44,163 bases of DNA, from positions 1 to 44,163 of the forward strand of contig CAIWTN010000120.1 in assembly GCA_903915625.1 (NCBI GenBank). Reading direction: 5' to 3'. The translations under genes and the position numbers were made by a program. The notes under the pieces are model-generated. The model saw only the letters and a list, made by a program, of their open reading frames with translations. It made no database searches and was not told where the DNA came from. Within the stretch, counting starts at the first letter, position 1; the number at the start of each line of letters is the position of its first letter. The stretch is from an uncultured Pseudomonadota bacterium. Its GTDB lineage: Bacteria; Bdellovibrionota_B; Oligoflexia; Oligoflexales; CAIYRB01. Of this stretch, positions 25,053 through 31,806 are shown in pieces.

Positions 25053-25682
25053 TCAGCCACGCTCGTAGGAAGAGAGTACCATTTTCATCACTGCTTCAGC
25101 ATTGGCGAGACGCCGTTTCACAATACGATTGAAGGCGTTGAATGCAATGACGGCAGGAATAGCCACCATGAGACCAACTGCCGTAGCCACTAGCGACTCC
25201 GAGATACCAGCCATCACTACCGAGGGCCCGCCAGCAGGATTATCCGACAAGTCTTTGAACGACATGATGATCCCGATAACGGTGCCGAACAGCCCAATAA
25301 ACGGCGCATTGTTGCCGAGGGTACCGAGCACCACTAGCCCGCGGTCTAGGATCTGGCGATTACCGATCAGAAAACCTTCCATGCTTTCGCGCATCGCGGT
25401 CGCGCCACGCTCGCTATATTCCATGCCGCGGAGCACGACCTGCGCTTCAATTGCTCCCCGGTTGGCACACAGACGCTTAATACCCTCAGCATCGCGCTCA
25501 ATCAGCAGGTTCGCCAACCGATTGGTAAAATCCGGAAAATTAATCCGCATCCGACTAAAAAACAGGGTGCGTTCCAGCATCACAGTCACTGACACGACGC
25601 TAAGCCCAACCAGTAACCACAGCACCCAAGCCGTGCCGAGCAGGGTAATACCCAGTAATTTATCAACAATATTAAAGCTCAT
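25053..25682 (-). CDS. ExbB/TolQ/MotA-family proton-channel protein
   Basis: The pentameric partner of ExbD: 209 residues from ATG at 25682. It has a first helix at about 15-37, a cytoplasmic domain, and two further helices (about 105-130 and 150-180) with LGTLGNNAPFIGLFGTVIGI and SLVATAVGLMVAIPAVIAFN, diagnostic of ExbB/TolQ. An upstream in-frame start at 25721 would add 13 non-conserved residues. It is the first gene of exbB-exbD-gcl-gdh. Three copies of a 10-bp repeat lie about 80-120 bp upstream and may be its control sites. Confidence 0.92.
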   Translation of the reverse strand: MSFNIVDKLLGITLLGTAWVLWLLVGLSVVSVTVMLERTLFFSRMRINFPDFTNRLANLLIERDAEGIKRLCANRGAIEAQVVLRGMEYSERGATAMRESMEGFLIGNRQILDRGLVVLGTLGNNAPFIGLFGTVIGIIMSFKDLSDNPAGGPSVVMAGISESLVATAVGLMVAIPAVIAFNAFNRIVKRRLANAEAVMKMVLSSYERG

Positions 25683-25759
25683 GCTTAGCCCACTCCACCT
25701 AATGCTGGGACCCGTGACCAAAGGGGCTCGCTAACGAGATGAAAGCGATGCTGCTGGGG

Positions 25760-25804
25760 TCTTCCCGTAAATATCTTCCCGTACCTATCTTCAATCTTCC
25801 CGTA
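25760..25804 (-). repeat. Three direct copies of TACGGGAAGA upstream of exbB
   Basis: On the minus strand TACGGGAAGA occurs at 25804-25795, 25783-25774 and 25769-25760, with start-to-start distances of 21 and 14 bp. They lie in the 168-bp gap before exbB and could be activator or repressor sites. Confidence 0.6.
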
Positions 25805-25850
25805 GGATACTAGAATGCTGACTAGTTTGGCAATTTAGCTGTAATCCTGG

Positions 25851-26426
25851 TCATCTCGGACTTTCGGACCAGCCCATTTGCTGCAGCAGCTTTTGCTCAT
25901 AAACAGCCAGGGCCAAAAGACCGTCGCCCATGGTGCGGCTGCGGACACGCGGCATGGTGACTCGGTCCTGCGCCACGTAGAGCTCGACCGCATCAACCGA
26001 CTGATCATCCCGCAGGAAGAGGTTGCGTTCGACAATCTTCTCGGCAGGAGTCAGCAACCAACCAGCGCCGGAGCGCTCGCAAAGCCAGCCCTTTTCACCC
26101 GCCCGTTTAACAAAAAAGTAAGGCCGGCCTGGCGCTAGCCGCCCACCCTCACGAAATACAGTCGGCCCGGCCTCCCTAGCATCCATCGCGGCGAAAAGGC
26201 GCTGCTTGAGGCGCACAAAGATCTCATCAGCTTGAGTGCTCTGCTCAAGGAGGGAGTAGCGCTGCTCCAGCGATACCGGTCGGTCTTTAACCAGCGCCGT
26301 ACGCCTAGCCTGCCCAGCAGATACGGACCCTGGGAGCTCCGGCAGTGCCGCGCCCCCCATAGGCGAAAACCCGCGCCGGGAGCCTTCTCGACGCCGTGTC
26401 CAAAAATTTAACCAGGGGTGGGTCAT
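25851..26426 (-). CDS. Hypothetical protein upstream of exbB
   Basis: A 191-residue soluble protein without a signal peptide. The N-terminus is Arg/Gly-rich (about 10-45), and the rest mixes helices and strands with a possible compact domain (about 65-180), including PTVFREGGRLAPGRPYFFVKR and ERSGAGWLLTPAEKIVERN. I recognise no family. ATG at 26426 is preceded by AGGA. Its start lies 52 bp from the divergent tRNA gene, so the two promoters share this short space. Confidence 0.55.
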   Translation of the reverse strand: MTHPWLNFWTRRREGSRRGFSPMGGAALPELPGSVSAGQARRTALVKDRPVSLEQRYSLLEQSTQADEIFVRLKQRLFAAMDAREAGPTVFREGGRLAPGRPYFFVKRAGEKGWLCERSGAGWLLTPAEKIVERNLFLRDDQSVDAVELYVAQDRVTMPRVRSRTMGDGLLALAVYEQKLLQQMGWSESPR

Positions 26427-26434
26427 TTAATTCC

Positions 26435-26463
26435 TTGACAGTAACGGCAAAGATCTCTAATTA
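26435..26463 (+). promoter_or_regulatory. Sigma-70 promoter for tRNA-Gly
   Basis: TTGACA (26435-26440), a 17-bp spacer and TAATTA (26458-26463). The -35 and the spacing are perfect. The predicted start near 26470 is about 9 nt before the mature tRNA. Confidence 0.75.
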
Positions 26464-26478
26464 ATCACTCACCTTGAT

Positions 26479-26555
26479 GCGGGAATAGCTCAGTTGGCTA
26501 GAGCGTCGCGTTGCCATCGCGAAGGTCGTGGGTTCGAATCCCATTTCCCGCTCCA
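26479..26555 (+). tRNA. tRNA-Gly (anticodon GCC)
   Basis: A complete cloverleaf of 77 nt including an encoded CCA. Acceptor GCGGGAA/TTCCCGC, D stem GCTC/GAGC, anticodon stem TCGCG/CGCGA with loop TTGCCAT (anticodon GCC), T stem GTGGG/CCCAT with loop TTCGAAT, and discriminator T. GCC reads the GGC and GGT codons. No hairpin terminator follows, only a pyrimidine-rich stretch. Confidence 0.97.
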
Positions 26556-26689
26556 TCAATCTTCTCTCTTTCTCTCATTTCATCTCTATTACTTTAACGT
26601 CATTTAATTGAGTGGTCAGTAGGCAGATACTGCAGCCTTTGCTATGCATTCTGATCGCTCATATTTTTACGGTGATTTGGAGAGAACGA

Positions 26690-27343
26690 ATGCTGGGACT
26701 GATTCCTCATCTAGAGGGCAAGAAACATATCATCTGGGACTGGAACGGCACGCTGCTGGACGATGTCGATTTCTGCGTAGAAATCATCGCCACGATGCTA
26801 AGCGAGCACGGCCTCCCTACCCTTGATAAAACGGCTTATCTAAAACGCTTTCGCTTCCCCATCAGCGAGTATTACGAAGAGCTAGGCTTTTCCTATGAGC
26901 ACGTGCCGTTTGCAGAGCTAAGCAAACTTTTTATTTCGCGTTATAAAACGGGAATGCAATCGCGCACCCAACTTTACTCCGGAGTGCGCGAGATCTTAGA
27001 GCAACTTAAATCGCAGGGCGTGGTTTGTTCCATGCTTTCGGCAAACCACGAAGAGGACCTCATAATTCTGCTCAAAAAGCATGGCCTACGAGATTACTTC
27101 TTCAGGGTGTTTGGTCTAGGTGATCATCACGCCGTGTCGAAAGTGCAACGTGGCCAAGAGTTAATGCAAGAGTTAAAGACCGCATTAGCTCTCGATCCCA
27201 GCACCGTGATTATGGTCGGCGATACCGATCACGATCTCGAGGTAGCAGCAGCCATGGGCATTGATGTCCTGCTGCTCTGTGATGGCCATCAGGACAGCGA
27301 CCGCTTAAAAGCGATCCACCATAAGGTCGCGACGCGAGGCTGA
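26690..27343 (+). CDS. HAD-family hydrolase, phosphoglycolate-phosphatase-like
   Basis: A 217-residue HAD-superfamily protein with a helical cap (about 25-90). Motif I is WDWNGTLLDD, where the nucleophile Asp17 is present but the usual second Asp of DxD is Asn19. Motif II is MLSANHEE, motif III includes the Lys of SKVQRG, and motif IV is MVGDTDHDLEVAAAMG. It probably acts on a small phosphate ester, though the Asn substitution may change or weaken catalysis. I chose ATG at 26690 because GGAGA stands 6 nt upstream and the HAD fold begins at once. The in-frame start at 26612 adds residues unlike the family. Confidence 0.85.
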   Translation: MLGLIPHLEGKKHIIWDWNGTLLDDVDFCVEIIATMLSEHGLPTLDKTAYLKRFRFPISEYYEELGFSYEHVPFAELSKLFISRYKTGMQSRTQLYSGVREILEQLKSQGVVCSMLSANHEEDLIILLKKHGLRDYFFRVFGLGDHHAVSKVQRGQELMQELKTALALDPSTVIMVGDTDHDLEVAAAMGIDVLLLCDGHQDSDRLKAIHHKVATRG

Positions 27344-27368
27344 GTTGCCTCTCAAGCATTGCGACACA

Positions 27369-27716
27369 TCACCCTGGCGGCCAAGACAAAGCCCTGCCAC
27401 CCAAAATGTGCGCATGGATATACTCAACGGACTGCTGTGCATCGCGTCCGTTGTTTATGACGACTCGGTAACCATTCTTCTCCAGACCCAAATGATTGGC
27501 CACTTTAGCAATAGAACTAAAGAACGCAGCGACATCGGCAACGGGCGCTGTCGCCAGCTCACTGAAGCGCGCTAGCTTTTTCTTAGGTATCACCAAGACG
27601 TGAGTCGGAGCCTGCGGGTGGACATCGCGGAAGGCAAGCACTGAGTCGTCTTCAAAGACGATCTGTGCGGGAATTTCGCCGTGCAGAATTTTGTCAAAAA
27701 TGGTTGCCTCGGTCAT
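27369..27716 (-). CDS. HIT-family (HINT-like) nucleotide hydrolase/transferase
   Basis: A 115-residue histidine-triad protein of HINT size. TIFDKILHGEIPA, the FRDVHPQAPTHVLVIPKK strand and the C-terminal HIHAH-type motif are typical. The motif reads YIHAHIL, so the first His of HxHxHxx is Tyr while the second, the catalytic nucleophile, and the third remain. HINT proteins hydrolyse adenosine phosphoramidates and aminoacyl-AMP. The start is ATG at 27716. It is convergent with the HAD gene and divergent from msrP. Confidence 0.92.
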   Translation of the reverse strand: MTEATIFDKILHGEIPAQIVFEDDSVLAFRDVHPQAPTHVLVIPKKKLARFSELATAPVADVAAFFSSIAKVANHLGLEKNGYRVVINNGRDAQQSVEYIHAHILGGRALSWPPG

Positions 27717-27834
27717 GCTCTAGATCCTCCTTGCCTAACCTTTTTAACACATCGTAATCATGTTAAAATACATAAAGTGTCTCGATGCCCTGCATTCATC
27801 CCTGCGTATGCACAAAGCGCAGATGGAAGGTCCC

Positions 27835-28794
27835 ATGCTGATAAAAATCATCGACCCAACCGCTGCCAGGGAGCATGAAGTCACCCCGCAAGCGCTATAT
27901 CTAGATCGGCGTCGGCTGATGGCATCGACAGCTCGCAGCATGATAGCGGCAGGAGTTAGCGGTGTTAGTGGCCTTATGAGTTCTATGGCATTTGCTGCCA
28001 AAGCCTACGAAAAAGTGCCTAAAGGCAGCCCTTTCGATACAAACGAAGCTCTTACCCCGTTTAAAGACGTCACTAGCTACAATAATTTCTACGAATTCGG
28101 CACCGACAAAGGTGATCCCAAGATCAATAGCGGCAGCCTTAAGCCTAGGCCGTGGAAGATTACCGTGGACGGCGAGGTAGAAAAGCCAACCTCATTCGAC
28201 ATAGACGACTTCATTAAGACCCAAAAACTGGAGGAACGAATTTATCGCCTACGCTGCGTCGAGGCATGGTCCATGGTTATACCGTGGATTGGCTTCCCTC
28301 TTGCTGATGTGATCAAGGCCGCTCGTCCAACCCGTAAAGCTAAGTTTGTCGCCTTTACCACGCTACTGGATCCGGTACAAATGCCCGGACAAAAGAGTAA
28401 AATTCTCGACTGGCCATACACCGAGGGCCTCAGACTAGATGAGGCTAGCCATCCATTAGCCTTCCTAGCTGTTGGTCTATACGGTGATATGTTACCGAAT
28501 CAAAGTGGTGCACCACTGCGTTTGGTCGTGCCGTGGAAGTACGGATTTAAAAGCATCAAATCGATCGTCAAGATCACTTTTACTTCGACGCAGCCGAAAA
28601 CCACCTGGAATATCATGGCTCCAGATGAGTACGGCTTTTACTCGAACGTGAATCCAAACGTTGATCATCCTCGCTGGAGCCAGGGCAAGGAACGACGAAT
28701 TGGTGAACTATTCAAGCGCAAGACACTGATGTTTAATGGCTACGACCAGGTCGCTAGTTTATATACGGGCCTTGATCTAAAAAAGAATTTCTAA
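27835..28794 (+). CDS. msrP: Protein-methionine-sulfoxide reductase catalytic subunit MsrP
   Basis: Periplasmic molybdopterin enzyme that repairs oxidised methionine in envelope proteins. A twin-arginine signal is present ([10 protein letters not shown], about residues 24-33), so the folded cofactor-bound protein is exported by Tat. The molybdenum-ligand Cys is in [13 protein letters not shown] (about residue 140). [17 protein letters not shown] and [16 protein letters not shown] are family hallmarks. I chose ATG at 27835 with GGAAGG 4 nt upstream, giving 319 residues; upstream in-frame ATGs add sequence before the Tat signal. It overlaps msrQ by 1 nt (TAATG). Confidence 0.95.
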   Translation: MLIKIIDPTAAREHEVTPQALYLDRRRLMASTARSMIAAGVSGVSGLMSSMAFAAKAYEKVPKGSPFDTNEALTPFKDVTSYNNFYEFGTDKGDPKINSGSLKPRPWKITVDGEVEKPTSFDIDDFIKTQKLEERIYRLRCVEAWSMVIPWIGFPLADVIKAARPTRKAKFVAFTTLLDPVQMPGQKSKILDWPYTEGLRLDEASHPLAFLAVGLYGDMLPNQSGAPLRLVVPWKYGFKSIKSIVKITFTSTQPKTTWNIMAPDEYGFYSNVNPNVDHPRWSQGKERRIGELFKRKTLMFNGYDQVASLYTGLDLKKNF

Positions 28795-29426
28795 TGAAAA
28801 AACTCAGCGCAAAGCAGCAACTTCGACTCGAAAAAAGCGGACTGCTCCTGGCCTTAATGCTACCTCTTGCGCGCATCATTTTAGATTATTTTCACGATTC
28901 TCTCGGCGCAAATCCCGTCGAAGCGATGACGCACCGGACAGGTGACGCGGCACTTCAGATCTTGCTTCTCTCACTTGCGGTAACTCCTATTCACCGGTAT
29001 TTCCGGTTTCGCCGTGCCATTCTATTTCGCCGCCTGCTCGGGCTCACCGCATTCTTTTATGCCTTAATTCATTTTTCTATTTACCTGGTCTTCGATCAAG
29101 AGCTGAGCTTCGGCGACACGTTTGCCGATGTTGCCAAGCGGCCATATATCACCATGGGATTCAGCTCCCTAGTCATCATGCTACCACTGGCCATCACTTC
29201 GACGGACAAGATGATAAAGCGACTAGGCGGACCACAATGGCGCCGACTACACAAGGCTGTCTACGCTGCTGCCGTGCTAGCAGTGATTCACTACTGGTGG
29301 CTGGTCAAGGCAGATCTGACGGCACCGACATTATATGCCGTATGCTTGATCGTACTTTTATCTACACGCTTCGCATGGTGGGCGCGCCAAAGGAACAATA
29401 AACCAGTCATTAAGCAACCTGGTTAA
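28794..29426 (+). CDS. msrQ: Heme-binding membrane subunit MsrQ
   Basis: The b-type cytochrome partner that feeds electrons from the quinone pool or flavin reductase to MsrP. The 210-residue protein has about six membrane helices of the ferric-reductase-like fold. Heme-ligand His candidates are in ALIHFSIY, the GGPQWRRLHKAVYAAAV region and AVIHYWWLVK. The ending LSTRFAWW is typical. Its ATG overlaps the msrP stop, so the two are translationally coupled. Its 3' end overlaps the convergent cyclase gene by 17 bp. Confidence 0.95.
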   Translation: MKKLSAKQQLRLEKSGLLLALMLPLARIILDYFHDSLGANPVEAMTHRTGDAALQILLLSLAVTPIHRYFRFRRAILFRRLLGLTAFFYALIHFSIYLVFDQELSFGDTFADVAKRPYITMGFSSLVIMLPLAITSTDKMIKRLGGPQWRRLHKAVYAAAVLAVIHYWWLVKADLTAPTLYAVCLIVLLSTRFAWWARQRNNKPVIKQPG

Positions 29427-31719
29427 CGATTGCATCTGGCCCTTCCACGTCCGAATCCATACCAAAATGCTGCTTCAGAAGCTCAAAAACAAATTCACCC
29501 TGCCTGCTATTGCCACCAAACAATCTGACTCCGTGCTCATACCCTCGACTTGACTGCTTACTCCACCTGACTTCGACCATAAACTCAGCGAGCAAAGCAT
29601 CGGCCAATAACTTATTCACGGATACTTCGGTCGTCGTCATCAACACCGGCACCACTGACTGACGGCCCAACAACCTGGGACCGATCATGTTAAATCCGTG
29701 ACGAGAAAAGTCGTTAACCACATAAGTGCCATGGGGAGTCTGAAATTGAACAGCTCCTCCAATCTTCATCCGGTACCTTCGATCGATAGATCTAAGGCCC
29801 AGTTGATCGAGGAAGGTCTTTTCCGCGTGAATTAGGCGATCCATCGAGTCAGCAAATGGATTATATTCATACGCATCAACCAAACGATCCTGATGTTTAA
29901 TGGCTATGGAAATTGGCACGAATCGCGCGCTATCTACTCCAGCGTTTGAAAGGTAATCAATAGTATTTTGACTCACGATGATCTTATACGGACTGCATGC
30001 CTCTTTGAGTCTACTAGCAAAGTTGACACCAGATCCAATCATGGTGAAATCAATGTGTGCCTCATCGCCGATGTTTCCAATCATAACGGGAGAAGAATGT
30101 ATACCAATACAAACTGGCATTTTAATCTGCTGCGAGGGATCAGGAGACAAGCCAACTGTCATTTCCTGAATTTTACATGCTGCCTGAAAAGCAGCAATTG
30201 CATGCTCGGTAGGTTTGCCGATCTTTTTGTAACCAAATAGACAAAGGAGGCCCGAACCAAGTGACCGGTCTATAGAACCGCCATACCCTTCAATGATAAC
30301 GATGATTTCTGCCAAAAGACCCGACATCACCCCAAACATCTCGCGATCTGACCGCGCTCGTGACATCTGCGAAAATCCAGCAATGTCAACAAACATCAAG
30401 GTAACGTGAAGCTCAGACGTGTTAAATTGTCCTGCATATGCATTACCGATCAGGCTGTTCAACTTTGTCAATTGAACGCCACCTTTTAGTGCCCCCATTA
30501 TTTTTTCGTGGCGGCTTTCAACACTCTTCAAACGGAACGTCATGGATATCGACAATATCGAACCCAACCAAATCGCTGACAGGTGATAGGAAGTCTCAAC
30601 AAATAACGAGACCGTAATCAAATTGAAGGCTGCGGTCATGAGCACTAGAAACCCTGAAATATATCCAGCTGTCCCCATAGCGAGGAAGAAGACAAATTTA
30701 TGATGCAGATAGCGCCGATAGATTAATAGGTTGCGCATCATAACCACGAGCGACACGAACAAGACGATGATTAATCCAACACCAAGGGAGACAAAAGGCA
30801 AGGCTACCCATCCTGTACCAGTTATCAAAAGCACCCAGCGATTAACTTTGATCATCTTCGGGAAGTTACGGTCCATTTTGAAGTAATCTGAAATGAATAG
30901 CATCAGAAATATCAACATCAAGTACTGCGCACTGGCAGCAATAAGAAATGCCGCATCATGACTTAGCACAAGTCCTGGAACTATGGCTCGTCCGTAGTCA
31001 GACAAATAAAAGGAAACTGGCACTATCGCCCACTGCACCATAGATTGATACGCAAAGACTCTTTGCTTTAGCACGTACCACAACATAAGGCTGTACAAGG
31101 CAAGTCCAATCAAACAGCCATGCAAAAAGCTGAAGATGAAGTCCCGCCGTTGGCTCATCTGATAGAAATCTTTAGCCGTACGCACCTTTGGAAACGAGGC
31201 AAAATGCGCCTCGGCTACGGTTTTAATATAAATTTGTCGCGGTTGATCACCAGCAACAAATGGATAATAGTAGGTCATACCTGGATATCGCCCCAGACCT
31301 TCGGCATGTTCCCACCCTGATACAAATTGACTTACAACCTTATGAGACTCGACTAAATAAAAAGCCATCTGCCGCGGAAACATCGAGCGAAGATCCACCA
31401 CAAATTCTGCGTCGCTCTTGAGATCAGAGGTCACAGGCGGCACTTCTAGACGCCACCACCGGGTATCCTTATCGCCAATTGCAGTAACCACAGGAGCCCT
31501 GTCGACGGACCGCCACGCTTGATCAGACAACTCAAAGATTTCTTCGATACTTTCAGGCTGATGCTGACCGTCTAACAGAAACCGATCTGTGGTAACGAGT
31601 TGATCGAGATAGGGATCAGGCACACAAAGAGCGACAATACTCAGCAGCAATGCCGGCAAAGGCGCTATGACAGCGCGGAATTTATTAATTTGGCCGATCA
31701 CAAAATCCCCCAATCCCAC
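29410..31719 (-). CDS. 7TM-DISM class III nucleotide cyclase homologue with PilZ-like tail, C2-like half
   Basis: Numbering is from GTG 31719; GTG 31698, with GGGGGA upstream, is a good alternative because the promoter would leave 31719 almost leaderless. Layout: signal/anchor helix (about 15-35), extracellular sensor (45-190), seven membrane helices (195-395), class III cyclase domain (437-625), PilZ-like domain (645-760). The cyclase keeps the first metal Asp (FVDIAGF, Asp445) and the transition-state Asn566 and Arg570 (GVNFASRL). The second metal Asp is Ser489 (RSLGSG), as in mammalian C2 domains. The substrate-selecting positions are Arg485 and Thr559. Alone it should be a poor enzyme. 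The paralogue immediately upstream has the opposite losses. A FliA-like promoter lies directly before it. Confidence 0.88.
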   Translation of the reverse strand: MGLGDFVIGQINKFRAVIAPLPALLLSIVALCVPDPYLDQLVTTDRFLLDGQHQPESIEEIFELSDQAWRSVDRAPVVTAIGDKDTRWWRLEVPPVTSDLKSDAEFVVDLRSMFPRQMAFYLVESHKVVSQFVSGWEHAEGLGRYPGMTYYYPFVAGDQPRQIYIKTVAEAHFASFPKVRTAKDFYQMSQRRDFIFSFLHGCLIGLALYSLMLWYVLKQRVFAYQSMVQWAIVPVSFYLSDYGRAIVPGLVLSHDAAFLIAASAQYLMLIFLMLFISDYFKMDRNFPKMIKVNRWVLLITGTGWVALPFVSLGVGLIIVLFVSLVVMMRNLLIYRRYLHHKFVFFLAMGTAGYISGFLVLMTAAFNLITVSLFVETSYHLSAIWLGSILSISMTFRLKSVESRHEKIMGALKGGVQLTKLNSLIGNAYAGQFNTSELHVTLMFVDIAGFSQMSRARSDREMFGVMSGLLAEIIVIIEGYGGSIDRSLGSGLLCLFGYKKIGKPTEHAIAAFQAACKIQEMTVGLSPDPSQQIKMPVCIGIHSSPVMIGNIGDEAHIDFTMIGSGVNFASRLKEACSPYKIIVSQNTIDYLSNAGVDSARFVPISIAIKHQDRLVDAYEYNPFADSMDRLIHAEKTFLDQLGLRSIDRRYRMKIGGAVQFQTPHGTYVVNDFSRHGFNMIGPRLLGRQSVVPVLMTTTEVSVNKLLADALLAEFMVEVRWSKQSSRGYEHGVRLFGGNSRQGEFVFELLKQHFGMDSDVEGPDAIVNQVA

Positions 31720-31726
31720 TACCCAC

Positions 31727-31754
31727 TTATCGGAGGGGAAGAAGGCCAGGCTTA
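31727..31754 (-). promoter_or_regulatory. Sigma-28 (FliA)-type promoter for the C2-like cyclase gene
   Basis: On the minus strand: TAAGC (31754-31750), a 15-bp spacer, TCCGATAA (31734-31727), followed by GTGGGT. The 13-mer CCGATAAGTGGGT recurs exactly at the promoter near 38083. The start near 31720 supports the downstream GTG at 31698 as start codon. Confidence 0.6.
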
Positions 31755-31770
31755 GCGCGCGTCAAAATGA

Positions 31771-31806
31771 GCCTAAAGACGCACCACAACAAACGTCGCT
31801 TTAGGC
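31771..31806 (-). terminator. Hairpin overlapping the stop of the C1-like cyclase gene
   Basis: GCCTAAAG (31771-31778) pairs with CTTTAGGC (31799-31806), extended by ACG/CGT beyond a bulge. On the minus strand it is followed by TCATTTTG. It could reduce read-through from the upstream cyclase gene into the downstream one. Confidence 0.45.

Noticed and set aside
31693-31700. GCCGATCA on the plus strand, resembling a FliA -10
   Set aside because: At the fixed 15-bp distance upstream there is GCGCG rather than a TAAAG-like element, and it lies within the cyclase coding start.
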